Positions 24,535 through 36,281 of a DNA stretch of 64,000 bases are shown here, in pieces (position 1 is the stretch's first letter; each line of letters opens with the position of its first letter). The position numbers and the translations under genes are program-made. This DNA is from Psilocybe azurescens. Lineage: Eukaryota > Basidiomycota > Agaricomycetes > Agaricales > Agrocybaceae. The stretch lies in contig JAJIRX010000500.1 of the NCBI GenBank assembly GCA_023853785.1, forward strand, positions 62,001 to 126,000, in the 5' to 3' direction. Below the pieces are notes generated by a model. That model worked only from the letters and a program-made list of their open reading frames with translations, was not told the origin of the DNA and did no database searches.

Positions 24535-25688
24535 TTAGGAAGACGAGGGACCGGTGGCGCTGAATTGGATCATCTCTTCTGTGCGTCGCTGCATATCGAG
24601 GGTGCTGGTTTGTGTAATTGATTCCTGAGCGTACATTTGGTATGCATAATTTGAATGATGGTGCCTTGCATGGGCATGGGGATGAGGAACGTGATGCATC
24701 TGCACGGCTGCAGCAGGATAAGGAGAGCTGAGAGTTATGGGGGCAGAGTTCATGGTTCCCTTTGTGGAGGGGTTGTGGGAATGGTGACCACCGTGGTGGT
24801 GGTGATGTTGTGGTTGTGGTGGAGGTTGCGACTGTGGTTGCGACTGTTGTGGCTGCTGGTGTTGATGCTGCTGCTGGTGTTGCTGCTGCTGGTGTTGCTG
24901 CTGCTGGAGTTGTTGTTGTGGCTGTTGTTGTTGTTGTTGTGGCGGCTGCTGGTGTTGTTGTGGCTGTTGCTGGTGTTGTTGTTGCTGCTGCTGCTGCTGC
25001 TGCTGATGGTGTGACTGCTGCTGCTGTTGGCGATGGTGGTGATTCTGGTGATGCGGCTGCTGAGGATAAATCTGAGCTTGTTTCTGAGGCGGTGGCGGCG
25101 GCGGAGGGTCGCAGCTGAGAGGGAGTGAAGATGATTTCTGTGATAGTCCATGGTCACATTCATAGGCTGGGCCTGAATGAAAGACGACGGAGGTGCAGGA
25201 GATGCTATGGGTGAGGGCTCTGGATCTGGATCTGGAGACAGCTGGAGATTGTCATCGTCCATGTCGTGATCGACATTGGATGGACCATCATCCTGTGCAG
25301 TAAGTTTTTGTGCAGCAATCTCCTCTGCTGTGAGGAAGCGGCCACCAGGACCTCTTGGTCGCCTCATGGCGTGTTTATGACGAGACTCATGAAGATAAGG
25401 CTATGTTATGAAATATAAGAATAAGTTGAAAGGGGTGAAAGAGAAGAAAAAAGGGACCTTGCGCTGCCTGGAGAGACGGTGGAGTTCTTCCAAGCGGGTT
25501 CTTGCGACTCTGCGCTTGAGAATGCGAAAGTACTGTTTTGCATTGACATAAAGGGGCTCTTCGTCGATGTTGTTGTTATTTCTGTCAGGAAAGATATTGT
25601 CAAAGAAGTTTGGAAAGAGATCAGAGTGAAGATCTCGCTCGGATGTCTCGTTCTGCATGGCAGCAACAGCAGCGATTGGCTCAACCAT
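24535..25688 (-). CDS. HAP2: CCAAT-binding factor subunit HAP2/NF-YA
   Basis: Sequence-specific subunit of the heterotrimeric CCAAT-binding complex. The signature is complete across one intron (about 25400-25458): EEPLYVNAKQYFRILKRRVA, RTRLEELHRLSRQRK (NF-YB/C contact), then PYLHESRHKHAMRRPRGPGGRF (DNA contact). A Gln/His-rich region follows (about 24790-25075) and a C-terminus ending TGPSSS. Between the DNA-binding part and the Q-rich region the frame changes near 25085-25170, so one base is lost there or a very short intron exists. Start set at the ATG ending at 25688, only 54 nt from the SAP gene start. Confidence 0.93.
24790..25075 (-). repeat. CAG/CAA/CAC repeat coding for Gln/His tracts
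   Basis: Dense trinucleotide repeat; the longest pure run is CAGCAGCAG near 24980-25000. In the HAP2 frame it gives poly-Gln broken by His, typical of activation regions. Confidence 0.85.
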
Positions 25689-25741
25689 GCCATTGGTTAA
25701 GTCACTCAAGTCACGTCACTGTCACACCATCCCTCCTTGTC

Positions 25742-26584
25742 ATGGACGCTAAGCTCAAAGCGCTCAAAGTCGTCGACCTCAAGAGCATTCTCAGCAAGGC
25801 CCACGTCTCTGTCCCTGCAAAGGCCACAAAGACCGACCTTATTGCAAAGATACAGGCCTCAAAGCCCGCTCTCGATGTATATGCCTCTCTCTATCCCCCA
25901 GACGACCTCCTCGCCCCGCCTGAAGAGTTCGTCTTTCGCTCTTCTCCTTTTTCTGCACTGACTTCTCTCTTAGGGTCGACTGGAATGTAGACCAACTTGA
26001 ATCACCCCCGCCGCAGCCAGTGCCCAAGCAGCAGAAACCAGCTCCCGTTGCAGCAGCTGCACCCGCCTCAGAACCCGCCGCCTCTCAGCCTACCCCTGCC
26101 ACGGAACCTCCCACCCAACCAGCTGCCTCAGAGCCTTCAGCAGCTGACGTCGAACTCGAAAAGCGGAGACAGCGTGCCGCCCGCTTCGGCATTCCTCTCG
26201 TTGAACCCCAACAAAAGAAACCCCGAGCACCTGCTCCGACAACAGCCAAGTCTACTGCTGCTGCTGCTGCTGCTCCCTCCGTCGTTCGTTTTTTTCGCGC
26301 CTCTTTATCGTATCCTATCTGACACCTCTATAGGATCCCAAGGTACTCGAACAACGCGCAGCTCGCTTCGGTACCAACACCGCCCAGCCTAAATCCACCC
26401 CCGCCACTGTTGACGCCAAATCCAACGGCAAGAAACGCCCTGCTCCACAAACTCAGGAAGTAGATCCAGAGGAACTGGAGAGGCGTAAAAAGCGCGCAGA
26501 GCGCTTTGGTACAGCTGTGCGTCTCTCTTTCTTCTTCTCGTCTCCTTGCTTTTTCTCATGTTTCCCGCTTAGAACAAAGCCTGA
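25742..26584 (+). CDS. SAP-domain mRNA-export protein (Tho1/SARNP-like)
   Basis: Residues 1-45 form a SAP motif (LKALKVVDLKSILSKAHV, then KATKTDLIAKI). The middle is Ala/Pro-rich. Three RAARFG-like repeats follow (KRRQRAARFGIP, EQRAARFGT, KKRAERFGT), the signature of yeast Tho1 and human SARNP, which bind RNA and the TREX/Sub2 helicase in mRNP packaging. Introns: 25927-25973, 26284-26333 and 26517-26572; the last exon codes for only three residues before the stop at 26582. Frame clean. Shares a 53-nt divergent promoter with HAP2 containing GTCACGTCACTGTCAC. Confidence 0.88.
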
Positions 26585-26923
26585 CACCATTCCCCCTTCC
26601 CTGTCTTACGTCGTTACCGCATGTACTCTCTTATCACTAATCAATGATGCTCTATTTATTGTCTCGCGTGTTCACCTCGTCCCGTGTCTCTCTAGGTATT
26701 ACTATCTTTCTCCATACTCCAGCGCGTTCACGAATGAACACCGCCTCTTCTGACATCATGTGATCGAAACACGCGAAACAGAACATAACCTGCCACTCAT
26801 ACTCTCTTTTGCCCACTTATTGCCCTTGACCCAGTCTTTACGCCCTTGGCCCCATCTTACACCCTTTACCCAGTCCTTTTTCTACATAACGTTTGATTTC
26901 AGACAGATACCCCGCAATCAATC
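26585..26923. other. Promoter region of the PP2C gene
   Basis: No coding sequence seen. Contains TCATGTGA at 26756-26763 and short CCCTT/CCCAGT repeats near 26820-26880. Confidence 0.45.
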
Positions 26924-28313
26924 ATGACCTCCGTCAAGAAGACTACTGATATGGGCTGGCCTCAAGCAGACGCCCTGTGGATATACACTTCGCTTTCTGA
27001 GCCCCTGTTATCTTCAGAGCTCGAGCGACTATCGTTCGCGAACACCGTAGGCGACACCGATGTCGTCACCTTCCAGCCATGCCCCAACCCCGAAGAGGCC
27101 AACCAAGATCGTTTCGTCATCAAAGACTGGCAACTGCCAAATGGGACATGGATCTTCCGTGCCGTATTTGATGGTGCGTCGTCCTCGCATCTCTTTATTC
27201 ATTCCAAAATCTTAAATGCATGTTGTATAGGACATGCTGGTCACGAAACAGCAGATTACGCGGCTGCAACGTTACCTGACATCATCAAAGGGGAGCTTGC
27301 TGCGATTTTGGCGAAAGACGCCCAACCATCCCCTTCTGCTGTGTCCGACGCGTTATCACATGCCATATCAAACTTTGACAAAGGTATCGGCCAGGCCATT
27401 GTGAATCTCTTCCCTGATGAGAAGGCATTGGCTGAGATGCCCGTCGAGGACATTCAGCGCATCATCAACGACAATGGGCCCAATTCCGACATTGTCTTAC
27501 GGTGCATGCGCGGTACGACGGCACTTATCTCGCTCGTAGATCCTGCGAAATCAAACATATGGGTGGCGAGCCTGGGTGATTGCGCTGCGGGTAAGCAACA
27601 ACCGTGTATTTGCAATGCTACCTACTCCTGTGTCTAACATTTTCTGGGTAGTTCTTGGTGTTAAAGGGCCGTCAGGGGAATGGAGTGCTGAAGTACTCAG
27701 TAGAGCGCACAACGGGGAGAACGAAGTTGAGGCGGAAACTGTTCGACAGGAGCATCCTGGAGAATCTGAATGTGTATTGGACGACCGTGTCTTGGGCGCT
27801 ATTGCGGTCACACGAGGTTAGTTCTGGATCGATCTATGTTTTGATATCAGACTTAAAAGGTCTACAAAAACAGCCCTCGGAGATTTCAGCTTCAAGCTGC
27901 CTGCTGCTTACACAGAGCGCATCTTCTTAAATTCAAACCCTGGATTCCTGGTTCCAGAAAAAGTGCGCAGTTACATCGGGCGAAACAAGACGCCGCCCTA
28001 CATGTCCGGTGTGCCTGAGGTCCAGCATGTGTGTTTGGAGGCATTAAACGCGACCGAAAGTTTTCTAATACTGTGCTCGGACGGGATGATGGATCTTTAC
28101 GAGGACGACCGACTGAAGCTGGACGAATTACTCTCGAAGCGATGGGTCAGTCATGTGGGCGAAGAATACAAAGAGAATAAGAATCTAGCGTTAAGCCTAC
28201 TGCGAGATGGGCTGGGAGGGGACTCGGAGGACAAGGTGTCGAGGATGATCACGGTGGAAATGGCGTTCAAGTGGATGGACGACACAACGATCCTTGTTGT
28301 CCGACTGACGTAA
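26924..28313 (+). CDS. PP2C-type protein phosphatase (pyruvate-dehydrogenase-phosphatase-like)
   Basis: Metal-dependent Ser/Thr phosphatase of the PPM family. Motifs in order: EEANQDRF, then IFRAVFDGHAGHETADYAA with the metal-binding DGHAGH (across intron ~27173-27231), LRCMRGTTALISLVD, ASLGDCAA (intron ~27591-27651), AIAVTR joined to GDFSFKLP (intron ~27818-27873), FLILCSDGMMDLY and C-terminal KWMDDTTILVVRLT, all PP2C landmarks with the Asp ligands present. The long insert between these motifs resembles the mitochondrial PDP/Ptc5 class, but the N-terminus is not a clear targeting signal, so location is open. Confidence 0.9.
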
Positions 28314-28412
28314 TTTATTTATTTGTTTTCCTTGTACCAAACACAGATTATCTTTGACTTTGACTCGAGCATTTGTGATTACTAAAAGTTACAAACTTAC
28401 TCACCAACCACC

Positions 28413-30064
28413 ATGGCAGACTCTACCGATACTCAGCTATTCACCTGCTTATCATGTTCAATAGCTTTTCTCTCTCCAGAAGAGCAGAGTCGGTTTATTT
28501 TTCTTTCTCTCTAATGAAATTGTTTTTTTGACAAAGTTTTCTCTATGGTAGGAATCCATTACCGCTCAGATCATCATAGGTACAATATGAAGCGTCGAGT
28601 CGCTTCGCTGCCCCCATTAGTGTTGCTGTCTTCAACCAAAAGGTCCTCGAGAGGAGAACAGAAACAGCCATCATGTCCGACATCAGAGGCTCTTCATGTG
28701 ATGTTTGCAAGTACGCCTCACTATCTTGCCTCTTATTAATCCAAATATTCTGACAATATCTCTCTAGTAAACTATATACCACAGAGAACGCATACCGATC
28801 CCATATTCAGTCCAAGAAGCACAGAGAAAATGAAGCTAAATCTGCGTTGAAACCTCGCAAAGCTGTCGCCGAGGGTGAAGTCGAGTCGGCTCCAGAAGCT
28901 TCGGCATCCACTTCGGTACCGGTACCAGCTGAATCTGCAGTCACATCAGCATCAGTATCCGCACCCACTCCGGCTCCAGCGACTCACCAAGAAGCCACCG
29001 AACCCAATTCTACATCTGAGACAAATCACGAAGAACAAGAAGGATCAGATGACGACGAGCTCATCCAAAGCATCGACCAAAAAATCGCCGCTGCGCGCTC
29101 GCGTCTCTCCGAGAACAACTGCCTCTTCTGCACGACCGTCTCCCCCCTCGCTCGAGGCTAACCTCACGCACATGTCCACCGCGCACTCTTTCTTCATCCC
29201 AGACGCCGAGTATCTCGTCGACATCTCCGGCCTTATCACGTATCTTGGCGAGAAGATCGCAGTGGGCAATGTGTGCATCCATTGCAACCAGAAAGGCAAA
29301 GAGTTCAGGAGCATGGACGCCGTGCGCAAACACATGATCGACAAGGCCCACTGCAAGATCGCATATGAGCGGGAAAAAGACCGGCTTGAGATCTCCGACT
29401 TCTACGATTTCACTGCCTCCTACCCCGACGGTGCTGATGCAACCACATCGTCGGCGAAGAAATCTCTGAAATCTTCCGTCGAAGAAGAAGTGGACGAGGA
29501 GTGGGAAGACGCAGAAGACGTGGACGATGACGAAGTCGATGAAATTGTCGACGAATCCGATTCCGACTCGGAAGAAGATTCTGACTCTGTCACAGACAGC
29601 GATGAAGACGACCTCCCCGACAACCAACTGACATACGGCGACTCGGCATTCGAGCTTGTCCTCCCCTCCGGTGCTCGGATAGGTCATCGGACGATGCGTA
29701 GGTACTATGCACAATCATTCCCAGGTGCACCCCGTGGAAACAAACCTGAAGATCCCAATTCTGGTGCCGCACTTGTGCGTCGTCTCCTCGCCGATAAAAA
29801 TTCGGCGCTGGTTCCCCAGTGGTGGAGGTTTCGGTGCTTTCGGTCATGGTACGGAAGTCGTCAAAGCCAGAAATCGCGGCGAGGCTCGCGAAGCTGGACG
29901 ACATGTCAGGGAGTTCCGCGACCAAAAGAGGAGAGAGGATTTCAAGACCAAAGTCGGGTTTATTCACAATTCCCAGAAACATTACAGAGATCCTCGTAAG
30001 CTTTTATATCTATTCTACATTTTTCATCGATCTAATTTTGCGAAATTTTCCAGTTCTACAGTAG
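28413..30064 (+). CDS. REI1: 60S subunit biogenesis factor Rei1/ZNF622
   Basis: Cytoplasmic pre-60S maturation factor needed for release of Arx1. Opens with a C2H2 finger split by an intron (FTCLSCSIAF, then HYRSDHHRYNMKRRVASLPP), followed by a second finger (CDVCNKLYTTENAYRSHIQSK), a Ser/Ala/Glu linker, and the C-terminal fingers (VCIHCNQKGKEFRSMDAVRKH; DKAHCKIAYE). An acidic DEDD-rich stretch precedes the conserved tail (FGAFGHGTEVVKARNRGE) and HYRDPLLQ. Three frame slips: C run 28611-28615 (one short), C run 29142-29147 (one extra), C run 29814-29817 (one extra). The final exon after an intron near 30000-30053 adds only three residues. Confidence 0.94.
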
Positions 30065-30291
30065 TTCATGGACGCCGATCTTCTCAAGATGTATTGTTTT
30101 GTAGCCACTTTTTCTTTTCTCTCCCCCCGGGGTGTTTTCTGTCAAATATTAGAATGATATTCGTATTATGACTGAAAGAGGCCGCGGCCAAAAACATAAA
30201 CATGGTCATTTGGAGGGTATAGAACATTGAACGTTGCAAACACAAACAAGAAAGTGAAAGAAAAATTAGCACAAGAGTCAGAATCCAGGGT

Positions 30292-33200
30292 TCAATATAA
30301 ATAAGCGGCAGGAACAACGCCCTCCTGCCCTGTCCGTACATCGCGCGCATACCACCATCTGTTTGGTATGTTAGTATACATGATTCCACAGTAGAAAAAT
30401 ATTAGAGAAATGACGTACGCAGGATCTCTATCATCCAGCACCTCAACCTCCGCTCCTGACGATATAGGTAGCTCGCCCTCTCCAGTTCCATCGAAAGAAT
30501 ACCTAGCATGCGCCGGCCGACTCGTCTCTTCAGCCAGCAACCCACCAACGGCATCGGATGGTGTTTCCGCACGCATATAATTGCTAGCGTCAGGTCCGAA
30601 AGGGTCCTGTTCTGCATGAGGACTGCTCGTCGCCTGTTCCTCCTTCTCGGATGAATTGCTGTAAGGACTCGCTCCGAGAATAGTGGTACGCGTCGCAGCA
30701 TTAATGTGCTCTAGTAGCGACGATGGTCTGTGGCGCGCAGAATCGTCGTCTTCATCATCAGCCGCATCGTATTTATTGAGTTTATCTTCTTTGCGCGAGA
30801 ACAAGGTCCATAGAATTCCCATCAAGGCCAGGGAGGAAAACCACGCCAGCTGCGATAGCAATTGAGATTAGAATGACTACGCCTGTCGCCAAGAATTCTG
30901 AAAATTAGAAAATAATCAGTATATAAAGATCATGAGCATAATCTCAAAGAACACATACTGCGTTGACTGAAACTGAAAGAGGAGAAAGAGTGGAACAGCG
31001 AGGACACTGAACCAGCTGAACCGCTCGCTGACGTCGAGACGATGAAGGGGATGAGGTTCTGTCCATCGAAGAGAGCAGAAGACGAATTGCCAGACGACGT
31101 CGATAACGATCCTGAGATCATGAGCATTCGATCCGATTCGATGATTCCATTGGCCTCATGAGAGCCTTGCAGAGGAACCATGGTCAGCTGGGCAACTGTA
31201 GTGCCTTGTTCAAAAGATGATCCTACAGGTAACAGTCAGTATGCCGGATAAAACAAATTGGTCATCGATAATAATAAAATTCACCGAGTGTTGACCACTT
31301 ATTGCCATCCCAGAATGACAGGAAGGAAGATGATCCATCACTCGTCCTTGATACAACTGTTAGATGAATACGTTTTGAAGTAATATAACATATCTCACTT
31401 TCCAGCAGCAAAGATGCTGCTTGCATTGCCACTATTCACACCAACAGCTGAAATAGGCCCTGGAATGTCTGACCCAGCACCAAGGGAACTCCACGTTGCG
31501 TTCTGAAGGCTGTACTGCGCAACATTGGCAGAAGTGCTATCAGAAAGAGTAATCGAGCCTGCAGCGACCAACGTGTTCTGGTTATCCTATTGACACTTAA
31601 GTATCGCCGTAAAGATAAAAAAGAATGAAGAAAACTTACCCCAGCGTATCCCACAGACGCAACTTCTCCCTGAATTCCACTTCCCAAAGCATTCCATTGC
31701 CTGGTGGACGAGTCGAAACTGCAGATAGCTTGGCAGCGTAGCGAACCGGCCTGCGCAAAGGTACCGGCAACAATGATAGTGGTGGGTTTAGAAGTCGACT
31801 TGGAAATAGATCGAACAACAACGCTCGAATCGGGTGATGGCTGCAGAATTTGCAAACCGTTTAGATCCCATGCGTTGGCGGATAGGTCGTACAATGCAAG
31901 CCCATTGACTGTTACTCCAGATCCTGCAGACAGGGTGAACTCACCGCCGACATATAAAGAGTTACCGTCGACGAGAAGAGTCCTAACTGTACCATTGAGC
32001 TGGGAGCCAGCTAGTGCTTGGATGCTGCCCGACTCGGGGTCGTAAATGGCGACGCCCACTGCCGGTGTCGACGACCCTGGTATCGTAAACGTGAAGTTGC
32101 CTCCCAAAATGGTCAACTCCTTGGATGACGTATTGTTGGTCCAAAAGCACCCGCCAACACAGCAGGCCCGGGAGCCGGAAGTGAAGGAGAAAGTGAAGGG
32201 AGTTGATTGCTGTTACTCTGCCTCACGAAGATATGTGAGAATTTCATGTGTGAGATCCAAGCACTTGCGCTGGGTAACTGCAATTGATTGCGTCGGCGAA
32301 GTTTGCTGGGGGTGGATGATTGCGACGAAAGGCTTGCATCAAGGCCAATCGCGAGCGGTGTGACAGTCGGTCCGTTGTCTCCATTGTTCTTGAGCATGAC
32401 CAGGCCGCTAGCACCGAATTTCTGCGAAGCAGCAACATTGCCAGCAATAATTTGGGACGAAGAGGTGCTGTTTCCGATGAAAGTCATTTGCCCAGCCACA
32501 AATCCTCCGCTATTGACCCACGAGCCAGACTTCATGTCCCAATTTGCAAATCCGGCCACAGGTATTCCAGTGAGAGCGCTGCTCGCTGAAAACGTTTGCG
32601 TAAAGTTACCTGCCGCCTGAATCTGACCATTAGCCAGTCCAAGGGCCACAACATTGCCGTTGAGACCGCCGTCCAACGAGCTCCATGCATTCTTCTGGAT
32701 ATCGTAGACAGCGATATTGCGCAAATTGGAAGTAGATCCTGATTGAGTAGTATCGAAAGAACCGCCTACAAATAGTTGATCACCGTTAAGAACAAGCGAA
32801 GTTACTTCACCCTTGAGACCACCCTCGGCCAAACTAACCAGAGCGCCGTTTTTGAAGGCGACGATGTTGGAACTACCCGAAGCTGATCCCGAGGTAAGGC
32901 TGAATGAGCCTCCAACAAATATACCCGATGAATGATGGGCAACCGCATTTAAACTTAACCCGGATGAGGCCAAAGAGGCGGTTCCTCCCACTCCACTCAG
33001 AATGCTGAAAGCGAGAGTATCCAACGATGTCAGTGTCGAATTGGGAAACACCGATTTGCCGTCAATAGAAGAATCCACAGAAGTCGAGGTACGAGGCCAT
33101 TCTAAAAATCCGAATCCACGCGCCAGACCGGCGTCATTACTCGTCGAGCCACCGGTACTTCCAGAGCTTGACACGTTGGCAGATTTCAAGACTAGCTGAA

Positions 33201-34897
33201 CACGGTCAGCGATGATTTCGAATTTACCGCCCTGGCCGCTTCCAATGGGATTGTCAGCCAGAGACACAATAATTGTGGTGACAAAGTCTGGCGATGAAGG
33301 AAGTATCGGGCCGCTATAGATCAAAACCGAGGCATCGTCCTGATTCTGTTGGGAAATGGTGGTAATATGAGGATCAAGATTAGCACCCGGGAACACCTTG
33401 ACTTGAACATTGGTTCGGAGGGGACAGTCTTGGAAATTTGTACATCCTGGAATAAGGAGATTTATATCGTAATCTCCAGCGCCTGAGACATAAGGGATCC
33501 AAGTGAAAGATGGACCCGAGCTCGCGGGTGTACCGACATTGACATCAGACACCAAAACTGTCTGGACGGTTCCTGGTATACCGGTATTGGCTACCTTCGA
33601 GAACCAGTCCCCATTTTTTGTCGTGTTGGACGGATTCGGAGCAAAACACGACTCTGCGTTGTTCGCGTCTATTGAGGATGCAAAAGCGCCTGAGGAAAGG
33701 ATTTGTAGGATGTGAAGACCCGGGCCCGATCCGGAGAATTGAGACAGCTTAATTTGCACTCCGGTAATAGCAAGCTGGTCGTTGAAAAGGAAATCCTGAT
33801 ACAGAACAGATGAATCGCTGGAGAGTGGGCAGGGATCGGTGCACGTTTGGTTTTGACCTGTCGTTGGGTCAACGTATTTCAGAGTCTGGACTTTGTTATC
33901 TGGGAGTGTGGTAACACTGCGAGCGGAGGTTAACGAAGCAAAATAAACGTTAGAAACCAATGACGCACCTGAAGCCGGTCGTTCCATGGTTCGGTTGAAA
34001 CGTGTTTCCAAGCCGTACACCATTCGCGAAAATAGATGAAAAGGTTTGGACATTAATTAATGGCGTCGAATTGTCTTGGGCAAACCAAGAATTCCCAGGC
34101 CCGTCATTTCCAGAAGGGCAGAGGACATTGTGAATGTCATCAAATCCTGATTGTGACGACGAGGGTTGGCCGTCTATTCTGATATTGGCGTTCTCTAGTG
34201 GGATGGGTACCAATGAGGAGGAAAAAGGCGAAGCACCGGGCGAAAAGGGGACATTGGGGTTGTTGGTACCGTTTAAAACCGTGTTCGCGTTACCAAAGGC
34301 TGTTACGAAGGAGCCAGAAAAGAATAGGCTTGCGTCTGAGGAGTTCGTGGTTATAGATGTGACTTCTGCACCAGCACCCGAAATGCCAGCAAAGGGGGCA
34401 CTAGACCACGACGCAGCCTTGGTGTCGTAGATGGCAATGGATGCACCAGGTGATGAGAACTTTCCACCGACCCAAACTTTGGCCCCTTTCGTATCACAAA
34501 AGACTGCATTTATCTGACCGTTGGGACCGCCAGAACCAACAGCTGCAAATGCGCCTGACGAAGGGGTGTAAGAAGCGATGTTCGCGGCTGAAACGCTATT
34601 GACGGATGTGAAGTCGCCTGCCAGATAGAATACATTGTCGAGAACACATCCCGCAAGAATGCTGCCGCCCGCGTTGGTGGATGCAAGACGTGTCAAGGAG
34701 CCATCTGTAGCGCGTGATAGAAGGGTAGAGGTTGTCGGATCGAATGATGTTGTTGCGTTGTTAAAGAGATCTAGGCCAGCAAAAGCGCCTGCGAGACCAA
34801 CTTTGCCCATGCGGTCGAAATCGACCTGTGGAGTTGCTGCCTGGGATCCATGGAGAAAGACAAGGGCGAGGATTAGGGAAAGAAATTGAGGAAACAT
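30292..34897 (-). CDS. RAX2-like cortical marker with transmembrane segment and C-terminal SH3 domain
   Basis: Large type-I membrane protein. Signal peptide (FLSLILALVFLHGSQA), then a ~1100-residue extracellular region of Kelch-like repeats of the Rax2 type (LVLNGDQLFVGGSF; NIAVYDIQKNAWSSLDGG; LTILGGNFTFT), many N-glycosylation sites and a few Cys. A single transmembrane stretch (GVVILISIAIAAGVVFLLAL) follows, then a ~150-residue cytosolic tail ending in an SH3 fold (ARYSFDGTGEGELPISSG, EVEVLDDRDPAWWYARDV, GVVPAAYLY). In yeast Rax2 marks old division sites for bud-site choice. Introns near 33917-33966, 31560-31640, 31205-31285, 30900-30957 and 30370-30420. Frame slips at the A run 32143-32146 (one short; lengthening it gives GAFWTNNTSSKELTILGG) and G run 30831-30833 (one extra, inside the membrane span). 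Confidence 0.86.
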
Positions 34898-35309
34898 CTA
34901 ACAGGGCATGCAGGATGTTGTAGGGTGCCCCGAGCGGGAGGGGAGACCTTTAGAAAAGGGCTACAAAAGATAGAGTATAATAAAGAGCGTAAGGAGTTGC
35001 ACGACAAGAGCTGCGCGACTTTGAATATACACACCGTCGAGGTTGTGAAAACCCAGTTGACTGTCGGAGGACAAGGCCAATTTCATAAACTCATGGTTGT
35101 CAACACACTTTGTTGATTGTTACGTAATCTTGTCTATTTAATCCGTGCTGATACTTTGGCAGTAGGTATAGTGTCTACTCTATACTGTTGTCTTTGGTAC
35201 AACTCCCTCCATGTCCACCTTCAGTCCAACACCGTTCAGGAAGGGCGATGCTTGCGACAGTGATCTGTATCCCGGCCATCAGTGCATGCACACCCAGTGC
35301 TTCAACGAC
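34898..35309. other. Intergenic region upstream of RAX2-like gene
   Basis: RAX2-like promoter and 3' region of the downstream small gene. No gene or RNA recognised. Confidence 0.45.
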
Positions 35310-35766
35310 TTACTGTGGGTAGCTGTATCGGTGGATGAGAGGACGTGTTGCATCATTCACCAGAAGGGTGTCTGCAGCAACCTCTGCAGTTTGGGCGCTG
35401 TGCTTGGCGTTCAAAGAAATCCAATAGTCGCGGGGAGCGGTGTACAACGCAATCCATCGCGAAAGGTAAACATCATCATTCGCCGAGGGTGCAAATTTGA
35501 ACACAGCAGCAGTGGCCAATGAAGCTAGCACAACGTTTCTCCAGAACGAATTTCCGAAGGCTGTATACGGAGTCCTTGTAAGGTTGAGTTAATGGCACAC
35601 ACGCGAAAGTGAACGAACATTCGGCAGGATAGACCGTCGAGTCTTCTGATTGATGGTGGTGGTCATTGTGGTGGTCATGGGAGGACGACGAAGCGGCTCT
35701 GCGCTGGGATAGGAAAAGAGGGTGCGAACGAGAAGAGGCCAGGAAAGCCCTTCTGGCAAGCGACAT
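35310..35766 (-). CDS. Small mitochondrial inner-membrane protein, possibly a complex I accessory subunit
   Basis: Starts MSLARRAFLASSRSHPLF, an Arg/Ser-rich presequence, followed by a His-rich segment. After an intron near 35577-35625 comes AFGNSFWRNVVLASLATAAV, a single membrane span, then YLSRWIALYTAPRDYWISLN and an end HRYSYPQ. Size, single span and tail recall the fungal NADH dehydrogenase 17.8-kDa (NUXM-type) subunit; I cannot confirm this. The donor/acceptor pair does not keep frame cleanly (44-nt candidate intron gives a stop), so one base is probably missing near the junction. Confidence 0.55.
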
Positions 35767-36281
35767 TGTAAAGGTGCAGGTCACTGTCCGGGACAACCCA
35801 ATCCATCCGCTGCCTACTTGTTTGCAACCGCCGTACATGACTAACAGATACAAATAAACCAGATAAGATTGGCCACTGCTCGTGACACATAACGAATATG
35901 TAGTATTTCCTGTATCTTACATCGCTGCTCCTTGGAGCTATCCAAGTCTATTCTTTGAATCTGATTGTATGGCCATGGCCCATGGGATGACACGATTCTG
36001 GGGCAAGACACCTGTGTGTATGTAAGTCTGTTCTTGTAGTCCCCCATCCCTAAACTAGCGCAGACCACCGTATAGCCCAAAGATGAGTAAGTAGGACATT
36101 CTGAGAAATGGGGCGTCCGACGTCCACGTCCACCCAACATGCATTAAATTACTGTAATTATGGAAAGCATGGATTAAGCAATCATTAAAATCCCCTTGCA
36201 GAGTGTCAGTGGAGATCATAAGCGTAGAGTGCATGTATACACACCTTGCTAGAATAGTCTAGTCTGTCCGTAGCTAGAACA
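35767..36281. other. Intergenic region, nothing recognised
   Basis: Upstream of the small mitochondrial gene and downstream of the DUF1279 gene. Scanned both strands for coding, tRNA boxes and repeats; nothing supportable. Confidence 0.4.

Noticed and set aside
24655..25118. Long plus-strand open frames rich in Leu/Val/Trp across the HAP2 gene
   Set aside because: Antisense shadows of the CAG/CAA repeat; the minus-strand HAP2 signature explains the region.
29061..29714. 217-codon minus-strand frame across REI1
   Set aside because: Antisense to conserved REI1 zinc fingers and acidic region; no family similarity of its own.
34898..36281. Possible tRNA or small RNA genes in the gene-poor stretch
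   Set aside because: No A-box/B-box pair or cloverleaf could be found by eye on either strand.
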